Below are positions 30,663 to 40,413 of a DNA stretch of 64,000 bases, in pieces. A program made the position numbers and the translations under genes. Position 1 is the stretch's first letter, and each line of letters begins with the position of its first letter. The notes under the pieces were generated by a model. The model was not told where the DNA came from, searched no databases, and was given only the letters and a program-made list of their open reading frames with translations. The DNA lies in assembly GCA_035651815.1 (NCBI GenBank), contig DASRFB010000071.1:18426-82425 (forward strand), written 5' to 3'. This DNA is from VBDM01 sp035651815. Lineage in GTDB: Bacteria > Pseudomonadota > Gammaproteobacteria > Burkholderiales > SG8-39.

Positions 30663-31745
30663 CTACTGCAGCTTGAGCGGCTTCCCGTATCCCGTCAGCT
30701 CGAGATAGCCGAGCCCGAGCGGCCTGCCGTCGGCGCTCGCGCGCACCGCGCCTTCCCAGTAGACGGTGCCGGTGCTTGCGCGCGCGTCGAGCTCCTGGTC
30801 GTCCATGAGCGGCTGCAGCTCGACCCGGAGGTCGCCCGCGCGCACGCGCATTGCGACCGGGTACTCGGTGCGCGTGCGCGGCGAGCGCCAGCGCTTGAGC
30901 GGCGTGAAATCCACCTCTTCCGGCGCGAGCACGCGCGCGCGGCGGTCCGGGCCGCGCAAGGTGCCGCCCGCCCAGAGCTTGGCGCCGCTCTTGTCGCGGA
31001 TGCGGAACGCCATCAGCGCGCCGCCGCCCTCGATGTTGATCCCGATCCAGTCCCACCCCGCAGCCTCGGGCGCGAGGTACTCGCTCGACCATTCGTGGTC
31101 GAGCCAGGCCTCGCCGCGCACGCCGATCGCGCGCCCGCCGACCGTCACGGTGCCGACCACGTCGAGGTGCGGGCGGCTGTAGTAGTAGCTCGCCTCGCCG
31201 GGCCGCGGTCCCTTGCGGCTCACGCCGCGATCGCCGTTCAGCATCAGCGGCTCGCGCGCCTCGAAGGTGAGCGAGTAGCGGAACTCGCGCGCCGCGATCT
31301 CGGCGGCGTAGCCGTTGGCCGTCTGCTTGAGCGACCAGTCGCCGATGGCGACGTCGGTGCCGCCCTCGCGCGCGTCGGCGAGCCCGAGCCCGGCGCGCGC
31401 GGCGCGCTGATCGTGGAGCAGCCGCCCGTTCGCCGGATCGGCGAGCGCCGCGTGCGCGAACACGAGCTGGCGCGCGGCGAGCGCCCCCGGCACGTCCTCG
31501 GCGATCCCGGGACGATTGCGAAAGAACGTGATCTGCATTCCGCGCTCGCTGCCGTCGGAGGCGCGCAGCCATCCGGTCACGTACCACCATTCGGTGCGGA
31601 ACCGCGGATGGCTGCCGTGATCGTGCGGAAAGCGCAGCGCCGTGCCCTCGGTCACCGGCGGGTAGTCGACCGCTGCGGCCGCCGCGGCGAGCGCCAGAGC
31701 GAGCGCCGCCGCCAGCGCGGCTGCCAGCCGGCGTCCCGTACGCAT
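30663..31745 (-). CDS. AttH/CrtC-type lipocalin-like protein
   Basis: This 360-residue exported protein has an unusually alanine-rich signal peptide (residues 1-26). It carries the diagnostic TEWWYVTGWL motif (51-60) of the carotenoid-hydratase/AttH lipocalin-like family, and DHEWSSEYLAPEAAGWDW further on. In AttEFGH export systems AttH is the periplasmic partner of an FtsX-like permease. Its ATG overlaps the stop of the upstream methyltransferase gene (TGATG), and the permease gene precedes that. The cargo is unknown. Confidence 0.85.
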   Translation of the reverse strand: MRTGRRLAAALAAALALALAAAAAAVDYPPVTEGTALRFPHDHGSHPRFRTEWWYVTGWLRASDGSERGMQITFFRNRPGIAEDVPGALAARQLVFAHAALADPANGRLLHDQRAARAGLGLADAREGGTDVAIGDWSLKQTANGYAAEIAAREFRYSLTFEAREPLMLNGDRGVSRKGPRPGEASYYYSRPHLDVVGTVTVGGRAIGVRGEAWLDHEWSSEYLAPEAAGWDWIGINIEGGGALMAFRIRDKSGAKLWAGGTLRGPDRRARVLAPEEVDFTPLKRWRSPRTRTEYPVAMRVRAGDLRVELQPLMDDQELDARASTGTVYWEGAVRASADGRPLGLGYLELTGYGKPLKLQ

Positions 31746-32608
31746 CAGCGCTCCGCGCCCTCCGCCGGCTCCATGAGCAAGGCGCGCGTGTCCGCCTCCT
31801 CCAGCGGGAAGTTCGAGACGCGGTTGAACAGGTCTTTCGCGACGACGATCAGGTTGTGATGGAACGAGACGCTCTCGATCTGCCGCTCGATCACCGCGTC
31901 GGGCGCGGGCGGCGCGAGGAATTCGGGCGCGTTCACGCTGTCGGCGAGTCCCTTGAAGAAGCTCATGCACGAGCGCTGATACGCCAGCGAGCCGAGCGCG
32001 CCGCCGCCGAACCGCGGCCAGTACGAGGTCTGCACGTCCTCGACCACGTAGGTTCCGCCGTTCTTCACGTAGGGCCAGAGGATGCGGAAAGTCTCGATCT
32101 GGTGGGCGTTCACGTGGCTGCCGTCGTCGATGATGAAGTCGAACGGGCCGATCTCGCGCGCGAGCGCCGTCAGCTTCTCCCGGTCGACCTGCGAGCACTG
32201 GAACACCTTGATTCTGCCGCGCGACAAGTCGGTCTTGTCGCGCAGGTCGATACCGTAGACGCGTCCCTTGCGGAAATACGCCTCCCACATGAGCAGCGAC
32301 TCGCCGCCCGTTCTCTTGGAATAGCCGCCGATGCCGATCTCGAGCAGGGTGACCGGCTGCCGCCGGCGGGCGCGCGCCAACTTCTCGTACACCAGCGTGT
32401 AGAAATGCTGGCCGTACTTGTCGGTTCCGGCGAGCGCCGCCAGCACGCTCATCTCCGCCCCGAGCACGCTCGCCAGCCGCAGCCAGCGCGTCTTCAGGGC
32501 GCGGTCCAGCGCCTGGGCGCGCGCGTCGGTCGCGAAATCGGAAAAGCCGACGAGCGCCTTGCGGCGCGCGCGCAGCTTGATGATCCTCTCGGCGATCGCG
32601 GAAGGCAC
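31745..32608 (-). CDS. Class I SAM-dependent methyltransferase (MycE-like)
   Basis: This 287-residue protein contains the run DKYGQHFYTLVYEKL, then LLEIGIGGYSKRTGGESLLMW and YGIDLRDK, followed by FDFIIDDGSHVNAHQI. This pattern is typical of the mycinamicin/macrocin O-methyltransferase-like group, whose members methylate sugars or act near glycan clusters. The GxGxxG-like SAM loop is intact. It sits between the permease (16-base gap) and AttH genes, overlapping the latter. A modification enzyme inside an Att-type export operon suggests the cargo may be methylated. Confidence 0.83.
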   Translation of the reverse strand: MPSAIAERIIKLRARRKALVGFSDFATDARAQALDRALKTRWLRLASVLGAEMSVLAALAGTDKYGQHFYTLVYEKLARARRRQPVTLLEIGIGGYSKRTGGESLLMWEAYFRKGRVYGIDLRDKTDLSRGRIKVFQCSQVDREKLTALAREIGPFDFIIDDGSHVNAHQIETFRILWPYVKNGGTYVVEDVQTSYWPRFGGGALGSLAYQRSCMSFFKGLADSVNAPEFLAPPAPDAVIERQIESVSFHHNLIVVAKDLFNRVSNFPLEEADTRALLMEPAEGAER

Positions 32609-32624
32609 TGCGTTCTCCCTGGAC

Positions 32625-35174
32625 TTACCAGTCCTCCTTGACGGCGAGCACGGCGTCGCGGCTCATGGCGCGCCGGCCCGCGATCATCGCAGTCATTGTA
32701 GCGAGCGCGAGCATGGCGAGCACGAACGCCCCGAGCGGGCGCAGCGGCAGATGCAGGTCCATCGACCAGTGGAACGACTGCCGGTTGACGACGTGGATGA
32801 GCACCAGGCTGACGAGCCATCCGAGCGCGACCCCCGCAGCGAGCCCGAGCGACGACACCAGCGCCCCCTCGAAGGCGAGCATCGCCCCGATCTGGCCGCG
32901 CGTCATGCCGACGTGGCGCAGCATGCCGAACTCGCGCCGGCGCGCGAGCACCAGCGCGCCGAACGAGGACGCGAGGCCGAGCAGCCCGATGATCACCGCC
33001 GCCGCCTCGAGCGCGTAGGTCACCGCGAAAGTGCGGTCGAAGATGCGCAGCGACACGTCGCGCAGCTCGCCCGGGCGCGCGAGCTCGAGGTTCGCGCCGC
33101 CCGGGATCCCGGAGAGCGCGCGCTCGACCGCGTCGAGGCTCGCGCCCGGCGCGAGCCACAGCGCCGCCTCGTTCGCGCTCGCGTCGCGCGTGAGCGCGAG
33201 GTAGGCGTCGCGCTCGATCAGCACCGCGCCCTGCTGGCGCGCGTAGTCGCGCCACACGCCCGCGACCACGAACGCGGGCAGGCCGTGCGGGCCGAGGCGG
33301 GGCTTCGGCGCCTTGTCGGCGACGGGGATCGGCAGCTCGATCACCTGCCCCGGGCGCCAGCCGTAGAGGTCGGCCGCGATCTCGCTCGGCCACGCCGGCG
33401 GCGGGTCGGCGGCGGCGCGCTCGTGCGCCGGGCCGACGAGCGGCGGCAGGCGTCCCTCGCGCTCGACGCCGCGCGCGATCAGCACGATCGCCGGACGCGC
33501 GGGCGCGAGGACGAGACGCTGCGTGCGCTGGAACTCCGCGCGCCGCACGCCGGGCACGGCGGCGAGCGCGCGCTGGTCGGCCGGCGACAGGAAGGCGGAG
33601 TCGCCGCCCAGCCCCGCGCGCACGTAGAGATCCGCGGGCAGCACGCGCTCGAGCCAGTCGTCGAGCGACTGCCGGAACGACGCGATCATGATCGCCATCG
33701 ACACCATGAGGCTCACCCCGGCGACGATCGCCGCGAGGCTCACGCCCACCGGCCCGGGCGCGCCGCGCAGCTGCGCGAGCGCGAGACCCGCCGCGGGCAG
33801 CCGCAATCCCGGCAGCCTGCGGAAGAACACGACCGCGATCCGCGGCATGAGCGCGATGGTGCCCACCAGCAGCAGGGCGATCGCGACGTAGCCCGCGATC
33901 GGAAGGCCGCGCACCGGGCCCGCCTGCGTGAGCGCCGCGCCGAGCGCGAGGAGCGCGATCCCGGGCCACGCCGGCTGCAGCGGCGCGAAGGCGCGCTGCT
34001 CGTCCCCGGCCTTCAGCGCCGCCGCCGGCTGCGCGCGCGACGCTTCGAGCGCCGAGGCGAGGCTGCCGAGGAGCGCGGTCGCCGTGCCGAGCAGGAAGAA
34101 GCCTGCCATCGCCGCGGCGTCGAACGACGCCGCGGGCCGCAGGCCCCGGAAGTACCCGGCGCCCAGCTCGGCCCCGAAGTAGCGCAGCACGCCTTCGGCC
34201 GCGATCTGGCCGAGCACGAGGCCCGCCAGGGCGCCGAGCGCGCCGATGGCCGCCGCCTCCGCGAGCAGGAGCGCGACGAGCCCGGCGCGCGTCACGCCGA
34301 GCACGCGCAGCAGCGCGAGCTGCGCGCGCCGGCGCACGACCGCGAGCGCCTGCGTCGAGAATACGAGCAGCCCGCCGGTGAAGAGCGCGACCAGCGAGAG
34401 GACGTTCAGGTTCACCCGGTACGAGCGCGACAGGCTCGCGCCGCGCTCGGCGTCGGCGTCGGCGGGCTCGACCACCACGCCCGGCGGCATGTCGGCGCGC
34501 AGCCGGGCCGCGAAGGCCTCCGCCGGCACGCCCGCGCGCAGCCGCAGATCGACGCGGTCGAGGCGCCCGGCGCGCCCGAACGCCGCCTGCGCCGCCGCGA
34601 CGTCCATCATGGCGAGGCGCCCGCGGATCGCGTCGGCGGGCAGCACACCCGCGACGACGAAGGTCCGGACGCCGAGCCCGACCTGGAACGCGAGCGCGTC
34701 GCCCCGCGCGACCCCCAGCGCGTCGGCCGCCGCCGCCGACAGGAACACGCGGTCGGGACGCAGCCAGTCGAGGCGATCGCCGACCTCGCCGCCGAAAGCG
34801 AGCGGCTGGATCAGCGCCGCGCGGAACACGTCGATGCCCTGCACGCGCAGCGGCTCGCGCCGTCCCGGCACTTTCGCGTCGACCTCGACGACCGGGCTCG
34901 CGACCGCGACCTCGGGCAGGCGCGCGAGGCGCGAGTACAGCGCCTCGTCGAAACCGCCGGCCGCGCCCGCCGCCCCGCCGCGGACGTGGAGGTCGGCGTC
35001 GCCGGCGAGCGTGTGCACCGCCTGCGTGAACTCCGAGATCGCCGCGCCGTTCACGAGCTGCACCGAGTATCCGAGCGCGACGCCTAGCGCGATCGCGCCG
35101 ATCGAGAGCGCGAGCCGGCCCCTGTGCTCGAGCATGGGCGCGAGCAGCAGCTCGCGGAACGCCGCGCGGATCAT
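32625..35174 (-). CDS. FtsX-like ABC permease (AttFG/MacB-like)
   Basis: This 849-residue inner-membrane protein starts with one helix (about 20-40) and a large periplasmic domain. It then carries two FtsX-type permease modules: the first with ALAVVRRRAQLALLRVLGVTR near residue 280, the second near the C-terminus with VLARRREFGMLRHVGMTRGQ. The length and double FtsX layout fit the fused permease of AttEFGH/LolCE-like exporters. It needs a LolD-type ATPase, and the nearest is encoded at 37959-38633. It is followed by a methyltransferase and AttH. Confidence 0.87.
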   Translation of the reverse strand: MIRAAFRELLLAPMLEHRGRLALSIGAIALGVALGYSVQLVNGAAISEFTQAVHTLAGDADLHVRGGAAGAAGGFDEALYSRLARLPEVAVASPVVEVDAKVPGRREPLRVQGIDVFRAALIQPLAFGGEVGDRLDWLRPDRVFLSAAAADALGVARGDALAFQVGLGVRTFVVAGVLPADAIRGRLAMMDVAAAQAAFGRAGRLDRVDLRLRAGVPAEAFAARLRADMPPGVVVEPADADAERGASLSRSYRVNLNVLSLVALFTGGLLVFSTQALAVVRRRAQLALLRVLGVTRAGLVALLLAEAAAIGALGALAGLVLGQIAAEGVLRYFGAELGAGYFRGLRPAASFDAAAMAGFFLLGTATALLGSLASALEASRAQPAAALKAGDEQRAFAPLQPAWPGIALLALGAALTQAGPVRGLPIAGYVAIALLLVGTIALMPRIAVVFFRRLPGLRLPAAGLALAQLRGAPGPVGVSLAAIVAGVSLMVSMAIMIASFRQSLDDWLERVLPADLYVRAGLGGDSAFLSPADQRALAAVPGVRRAEFQRTQRLVLAPARPAIVLIARGVEREGRLPPLVGPAHERAAADPPPAWPSEIAADLYGWRPGQVIELPIPVADKAPKPRLGPHGLPAFVVAGVWRDYARQQGAVLIERDAYLALTRDASANEAALWLAPGASLDAVERALSGIPGGANLELARPGELRDVSLRIFDRTFAVTYALEAAAVIIGLLGLASSFGALVLARRREFGMLRHVGMTRGQIGAMLAFEGALVSSLGLAAGVALGWLVSLVLIHVVNRQSFHWSMDLHLPLRPLGAFVLAMLALATMTAMIAGRRAMSRDAVLAVKEDW

Positions 35175-35242
35175 GCGGGAATGGTAGCAAACCGGTGCGC
35201 CGCCACGCGCTGCGATAGACTTGTCGCCCGGAGGAGACGTCC

Positions 35243-36427
35243 ATGCCGCCGTTGCAGCTCGAGCCCAGGCTCGCCGGGATCCTGTCCGCCGAATACCCGC
35301 GCTTCTCCGACGCCGAGATGGCGCGCCGGCGCGCGAGCCTCGAGCGCGTCATGGGCGCGGCCGAGGTCGATCACCTGCTGGTGTGCGGCGAGCAGCGCGC
35401 CGGCACCGGCGTCGGCTGGCTGACCTCGTGGTCGGCCACGACCGAGGCGATCGTGATCGTCGCGCCGCCCGAGCGCCAGGTGATGTACATGGAGTGGTAC
35501 AACCACTGGCCGCTCGCGAAGCTGCTCGCGCGCGACACCGAGGTGCGCTGGGGCGAGCACCGCGGCATCGACAAGGTGATCGCCGACCTGAAGACGCGCA
35601 AGGTGAAGCGGCTCGGCTTCATGGGCTTCCTCGGCCTCTCGAAGCTGCGCAAGCTCGAGGCCGTGTTCGGGCCGCTGGTCGACCTGAACGCCGAGTACGT
35701 GAAGCTGCGGCTGGTGAAGTCGCGCGAGGAGATCGACTGGATGCGCATCGGCTGCGCGCTCACCGATCTCGCCATCGACGCGCTGCGGCGCGAGGCGCGC
35801 GCCGGCATGAGCGAGCGCGAGCTGGGCGCGATCTGCGAGGCGGCGTATCACCCGCACGGCGGGTGGACCTTCATCCACTATTTCATGGCGACGCCGATGG
35901 ACGACCCGCGCTACTGCGTGCCGCGCCAGATCGCCTCGAGCCGCAGGATCCGCAAAGGCGACGCGATCGCGACCGAGATCACCGCGCATTTCTTCGACTA
36001 TCCGGGCCAGGTCCTGCGCAGCTTCACGGTCGACGCCGAGCCGACGCCGCTCTTCCGCCGCCTGCACGAGACCGCGGAAACCGCGTTCGACGCCGTCACC
36101 GGCGTGATCCGGCACGGCACCACGATGCAGCAGATCATCGACGCCGCCGCGGTGATCGAGGACGCGGGCTTCACCGTCTACGACGATCTCATGCACGGTT
36201 TCGGCGGCGGCTATTTTCCGCCGGTGCTCGGCAGCCGCAGCCGTCCCGCGGGGCCCTTGCCGCACCTGACGCTCCAGTCGGGAATGACCTGCGTGGTCCA
36301 GCCCAACGTGATCACGCCCGATCAGCGCGCCGGCGTGCAGGTCGGCGAGCTGATCCTCGTGACCGATACCGGCTGCGAGCGCATGCACGGCGCCGAGCGA
36401 GGCTTTTTCCGCATTTCCGGGGCCTAG
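35243..36427 (+). CDS. M24-family (creatinase/prolidase-like) protein with degenerate metal site
   Basis: This 394-residue pita-bread-fold protein has a creatinase N-terminal domain (about 1-165) and a catalytic domain. Of the five M24 metal ligands (D, D, H, E, E) the aligned residues here are E245, Q256, H318, Q353 and E369, so three are altered. This resembles metal-free creatinase or repurposed M24 lyases rather than a true aminopeptidase. The start ATG has GGAGGAG upstream. It is divergent from the permease gene and stands between the two halves of the Att-like system. Confidence 0.8.
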   Translation: MPPLQLEPRLAGILSAEYPRFSDAEMARRRASLERVMGAAEVDHLLVCGEQRAGTGVGWLTSWSATTEAIVIVAPPERQVMYMEWYNHWPLAKLLARDTEVRWGEHRGIDKVIADLKTRKVKRLGFMGFLGLSKLRKLEAVFGPLVDLNAEYVKLRLVKSREEIDWMRIGCALTDLAIDALRREARAGMSERELGAICEAAYHPHGGWTFIHYFMATPMDDPRYCVPRQIASSRRIRKGDAIATEITAHFFDYPGQVLRSFTVDAEPTPLFRRLHETAETAFDAVTGVIRHGTTMQQIIDAAAVIEDAGFTVYDDLMHGFGGGYFPPVLGSRSRPAGPLPHLTLQSGMTCVVQPNVITPDQRAGVQVGELILVTDTGCERMHGAERGFFRISGA

Positions 36428-36512
36428 GACGACGGCATAAATTCACGCGCCGGCGCGCACGGCCGGAACGGCGACGGCCGGGGACGGTCCGACGTAGGTT
36501 GCCGGAGTCGCC

Positions 36513-36857
36513 ATGCGCATCTACCTGCTCGTTCCGCTTCACACCAGCGATCCGATCTGGATGTTCAGCGTCCAGCGCGAGGCGGTCCAGGTGATCGCGC
36601 CGAGCGAGACCGAGGCGCGGCTGCGTGCGAGCCTGCGCTACGGCCGGCGCCGCACGCGCGAGGGCGCCGTATCGCCGCGCGATCCCTGGCTCGATGCGAA
36701 ATGGGTGTACGCGCACGTCATCGAGCGCACCGATGCGGCGATGCCGGTGCTCGCGTGGGAGCCCGTGCCCGTCCTGCAGTCCGCGTCCCGGTCCGAGCCC
36801 GTGGCCTCGCTGCTGCAGCGGCCCGACGAGCCGCGCGACGACCAGCCCCGGGACTAG
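36513..36857 (+). CDS. Hypothetical protein
   Basis: I do not recognise this 114-residue protein. It begins MRIYLLVPLHTSDPIWMFSVQREAVQVIAPSE, split here only by its hydrophobic start, and has a basic centre (RYGRRRTRE) and an acidic, proline-rich end. There is no clear signal peptide or helix; it is probably cytosolic. The start ATG is preceded by CCGGAGTC at suitable spacing. The 85 bases between it and the M24 gene contain GC-rich inverted repeats and no gene. It converges on a binding-protein gene with 7 bases between the stops. Confidence 0.6.
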   Translation: MRIYLLVPLHTSDPIWMFSVQREAVQVIAPSETEARLRASLRYGRRRTREGAVSPRDPWLDAKWVYAHVIERTDAAMPVLAWEPVPVLQSASRSEPVASLLQRPDEPRDDQPRD

Positions 36858-36864
36858 CCCGCGC

Positions 36865-37866
36865 TCAGCCGACGAGGCGCGTCGCGCTCTTGCGCAGCGT
36901 CTCGGGAATCTCCAGTCCCAGCGCCTTCGCGGTCTTCAGGTTGATGACCAGCTCGAACTTCGACGGCTGCGCGACCGGCAGCTCGCTCGGCTTCGCGCCG
37001 CGCAGGATGCGGTCGACGTAGCTCGCCGCGCGCCGGTAGAGCTGGTTGAAATCCTGCCCGTAGCTCATCAGGCCTCCGGCCGTCACGTGCTCGCGCACGC
37101 CGAACACCGACGGCAGGCGGTTGCCGAGCGCGCCTACCGCCAGCTCGCGGCGGTACTGCATGTAGATCGGATCGAAGGGGACGATGACCGCCTGCGCGCC
37201 GTCCCCCGACATCACCTTGAACCCGCTTTCGATCTCGCCCGCGGTGCGCGCCTCCACGCGCTGGACCCTCACGTTCGCGGCGCGGGCCACTTTCAGGATG
37301 GCCTTCAGCCGCGGCGAATAGAACTCGTTGTCCGGATTGAGCAGCACCGCCGCGCGCTCGAGCTTCGGCGCGACCGCCATCAGCAGCTCGAGATAATGCG
37401 GGCTGACCTCCACGGCCGCGCGCGCGACGCCCGTCACGTTGCGTTCGGGCCGCGCCAGATTGGTGATGAATCCGCTGGTCGCGGGATCGGCGGCCACCGC
37501 CATGACGATGGGGATGGTGGTGGTCTCGCGCTGCACGGCGCGCGTGGCGCCGGTGCCCGAGGTGACGATGACGTCGGGCGCGCCCTGCACCAGGCCTTTG
37601 GCGAGCTCGGGCAGCCGCTCCGCCTTGCCGTCGGCGAAGCGCCAGTCGAACACGACGTTCTCGTCCTCGACGTGGCCGAGCTCGGCCAGGCGCCTGAGGA
37701 AGCTGCCGTAGTAGTCGTTGTTCCAAGACGGCGGACGCGCGCGCAGCGCGAGGAAGCCGATGCGCCGGATCTTGCGCGCCGGCGCGGCCTGCTGCGCGAT
37801 CGCCGCGAGCGGGACCAGGAAGGCTTGGACCGCGGCCGCGGCGAGCAGGGTTCTGCGCTTGTTCAT
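36865..37866 (-). CDS. ABC_sub_bind-family (TrpX-like) periplasmic binding protein
   Basis: This 333-residue type I periplasmic binding protein of the ABC_sub_bind (PF04392-like) family has a signal peptide ending near AIAQQAAP and the opening RKIRRIGFLALRARPPS. The middle contains VIVTSGTGATRAVQRETTTIPIVMA, split over about residues 98-122, characteristic of this family. No partner permease or ATPase of the same family is near, so it is an orphan. Start ATG at 37866 (MNKRRTLL) is preferred over the in-frame ATG at 37896 because the signal peptide then begins properly. Confidence 0.83.
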   Translation of the reverse strand: MNKRRTLLAAAAVQAFLVPLAAIAQQAAPARKIRRIGFLALRARPPSWNNDYYGSFLRRLAELGHVEDENVVFDWRFADGKAERLPELAKGLVQGAPDVIVTSGTGATRAVQRETTTIPIVMAVAADPATSGFITNLARPERNVTGVARAAVEVSPHYLELLMAVAPKLERAAVLLNPDNEFYSPRLKAILKVARAANVRVQRVEARTAGEIESGFKVMSGDGAQAVIVPFDPIYMQYRRELAVGALGNRLPSVFGVREHVTAGGLMSYGQDFNQLYRRAASYVDRILRGAKPSELPVAQPSKFELVINLKTAKALGLEIPETLRKSATRLVG

Positions 37867-37958
37867 CTCTCGATGCGAGAGCACGGGGGAGGGCATGACA
37901 ATTTACACCCGTCGCGCCGCGGCGACAGAAGTCTTTACCTTGCTTTACAAGCGGCGCT

Positions 37959-38625
<667 letters not shown>

Positions 38626-38633
<8 letters not shown>

Positions 38634-39390
38634 GGACGGGCTCCGCGACGCCGAGATAGGCCTCGCGCACCGCGCGGCTCGCGCGGATCGCCTCGGGCGA
38701 GCCCGACTCGAGCACCGCGCCGTTCACCATCACCGTCAGCCGGTGCGCGACCGCGAACACCGCGTCCATGTCGTGCTCGACGAGGAGCACGGCGTGGTCC
38801 GGCGCGAGCCGGCGCAAGAGCGCCACGATGCGCGCCGATTCCTCCGCTCCCATCCCGGCGAGCGGCTCGTCGAGCAGGAGCACGCGCGGCGAGGTCGCGA
38901 GCACCATCGCGATCTCGACCTGGCGCTGCTCGCCGTGCGAGAGCGCCGCGACCGGCGTCTGCGCGCGCGTCTCCAGGCCCGCGGCCGCGAGCGCGCGCTC
39001 GGCCGCCTCGTTCACGGCGCGGTTCGCGAGCGCGGGCCGCACGAAGCGCATCGAGCCGGCGAGGCGCGCCTGCGCCGCGATCCGGCAGTTCTCGATCGCC
39101 GTGAACGGCAGGAAGACGTTCGTCTTCTGGTAGCTGCGCCCGACGCCGAGCCTCGACAGGCGCTGCGGCGGCAGGCCGGTCACGTCGGCGCCGTCGATCT
39201 CGATCGCCCCGGCGCTCGGGGCCAGCTCTCCCGAGAGCATGTTGATCAGCGTCGACTTCCCCGCGCCGTTCGGCCCGATGACCGCGTGCACCGCGCCCGT
39301 GCGGCACTCGATCGAGACGTCGCGCACGGCGGTGAGCCCGCCGAAGTGGCGCGTGAGCGCGCGCGTGGCGAGGGCGGGCCGCTCAGCCAT
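38626..39390 (-). CDS. livG: Branched-chain amino-acid-type ABC ATPase LivG
   Basis: This 254-residue ATPase of HAAT transporters has Walker A GPNGAGKST, VGRSYQKTNVFLPFTAIEN, signature LSHGEQRQVEIAMVL and Walker B LLLDEPLAGMG. The sequence reads as LivG. The start at 39390 gives MAERPALATR; a second in-frame ATG at 39408 arises from an 18-bp tandem duplication. It overlaps the livM end by 8 bases and the downstream ATPase by 8 bases. No livF follows, so the transporter either uses LivG alone, the LolD-type ATPase, or an unlinked LivF. Confidence 0.9.
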
Positions 39391-40402
39391 CGTTCGTCCC
39401 GAGCCCATCGTTCGTCCCGAGCTTGTCGAGGGAGCGCTCCGCCGGCCGTCGCAGCGAGCGCGCCAGCCCGACGATGCCGTGCGGGAGGACGAGCGTCGCG
39501 ACGACGATGAACAGGCCCATGAACAGCTGCCAGTGCTTGCCGAGGTTCACGCCGCCCGCGTCGGGCAGGCCCTGGAGCCCGAGCTCGAGCAGCATCCACG
39601 CCGCGGCGCCGAGCACCGGCCCGAGCAGCGTGCCCATGCCGCCGAGGATCACCATCATCATCACCGCGGCGGACAGGTGCCATCCCAGGGTCTCGGGATT
39701 GACGACGCCGAACTGCACCGCAGCGAGATAGCCCGCGATGCCGGCGATCGCGCCCGAGAGGACGAAGCACGCGAGCTTGTAGCGGAAGGTCGCGTAGCCG
39801 AGCGAGATCATGCGCTGCTCGTTGACGCGGATGCCGGCGATCGCGCGCCCGAACGGCGAGCGCAGGACCGTGCGCAGCAGCACGTACACGGCGGCGAGGA
39901 ACGCGAGCGCGAGCCAGTACACGTGCCGGTAGTCGTCGAGGCTGAACGGCCGCCAGCCCGCGATGTCGGCGACCGGGCGCGCGTCGATGTAGATGCCGTC
40001 GTTGCCGCCCGCGATCTTGGTGTCGTAGAAGAGGAAGAACAGCATCTGCGCGAAGGCGAGCGTCACCATGATGAAGTAGATGCCCCGCGTGCGCACGACG
40101 AAGAAGCCGATCGCGAGCGCGAGCAGCGCGCTCGCCGCCACCGCGAGCGGCAGCGACGTCCAGAAGCTCGCCGCCTGGAACTGCGGCGTCGCGAGCGCGA
40201 GCGCGTACCCCGCCGCCCCGTAGAAGGCCGCGTGGCCGAAGCTCACCAGCCCGGCGTAGCCGAGCAGCAGGTCGAGGCTCATGGCGAGAATCGCCATGAT
40301 GATGATCTTGGCGAAGAACTGCACGTAGAACTTCTCGGCGAAGAGCGGCACGAGCGCGAGCGCGACGATGCAGGCGACGAGCGCGACGGCGGACCTGCTC
40401 AT
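39383..40402 (-). CDS. livM: Branched-chain amino-acid-type ABC permease LivM
   Basis: This 339-residue inner-membrane permease of the LivM family has eight to ten hydrophobic segments. Conserved LLLGYAGLVSFGHAAFYGAAGY lies near residue 50 in pieces, GIRVNEQRMISLGY is the cytosolic coupling loop, and ILGGMGTLLGPVLGA marks the second half. The C-terminal tail ends with two copies of LGTNDG encoded by an 18-bp duplication that overlaps the livG start. RBS GGAGGGG precedes the ATG. It follows livH by 11 bases. Confidence 0.92.
   Translation of the reverse strand: MSRSAVALVACIVALALVPLFAEKFYVQFFAKIIIMAILAMSLDLLLGYAGLVSFGHAAFYGAAGYALALATPQFQAASFWTSLPLAVAASALLALAIGFFVVRTRGIYFIMVTLAFAQMLFFLFYDTKIAGGNDGIYIDARPVADIAGWRPFSLDDYRHVYWLALAFLAAVYVLLRTVLRSPFGRAIAGIRVNEQRMISLGYATFRYKLACFVLSGAIAGIAGYLAAVQFGVVNPETLGWHLSAAVMMMVILGGMGTLLGPVLGAAAWMLLELGLQGLPDAGGVNLGKHWQLFMGLFIVVATLVLPHGIVGLARSLRRPAERSLDKLGTNDGLGTNDG
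39387..39422. repeat. Exact 18-bp tandem repeat at the livM/livG junction
   Basis: CCATCGTTCGTCCCGAGC occurs twice in a row (39387-39404 and 39405-39422). On the minus strand it adds six in-frame codons to the end of livM (LGTNDG twice) and creates two candidate start codons for livG. With the flanking TTGTCGAGGGA it resembles a fragment of the common GTTCGTCC-type dispersed repeat of proteobacteria. Confidence 0.8.
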
Positions 40403-40413
40403 CCCCTCCTCCT

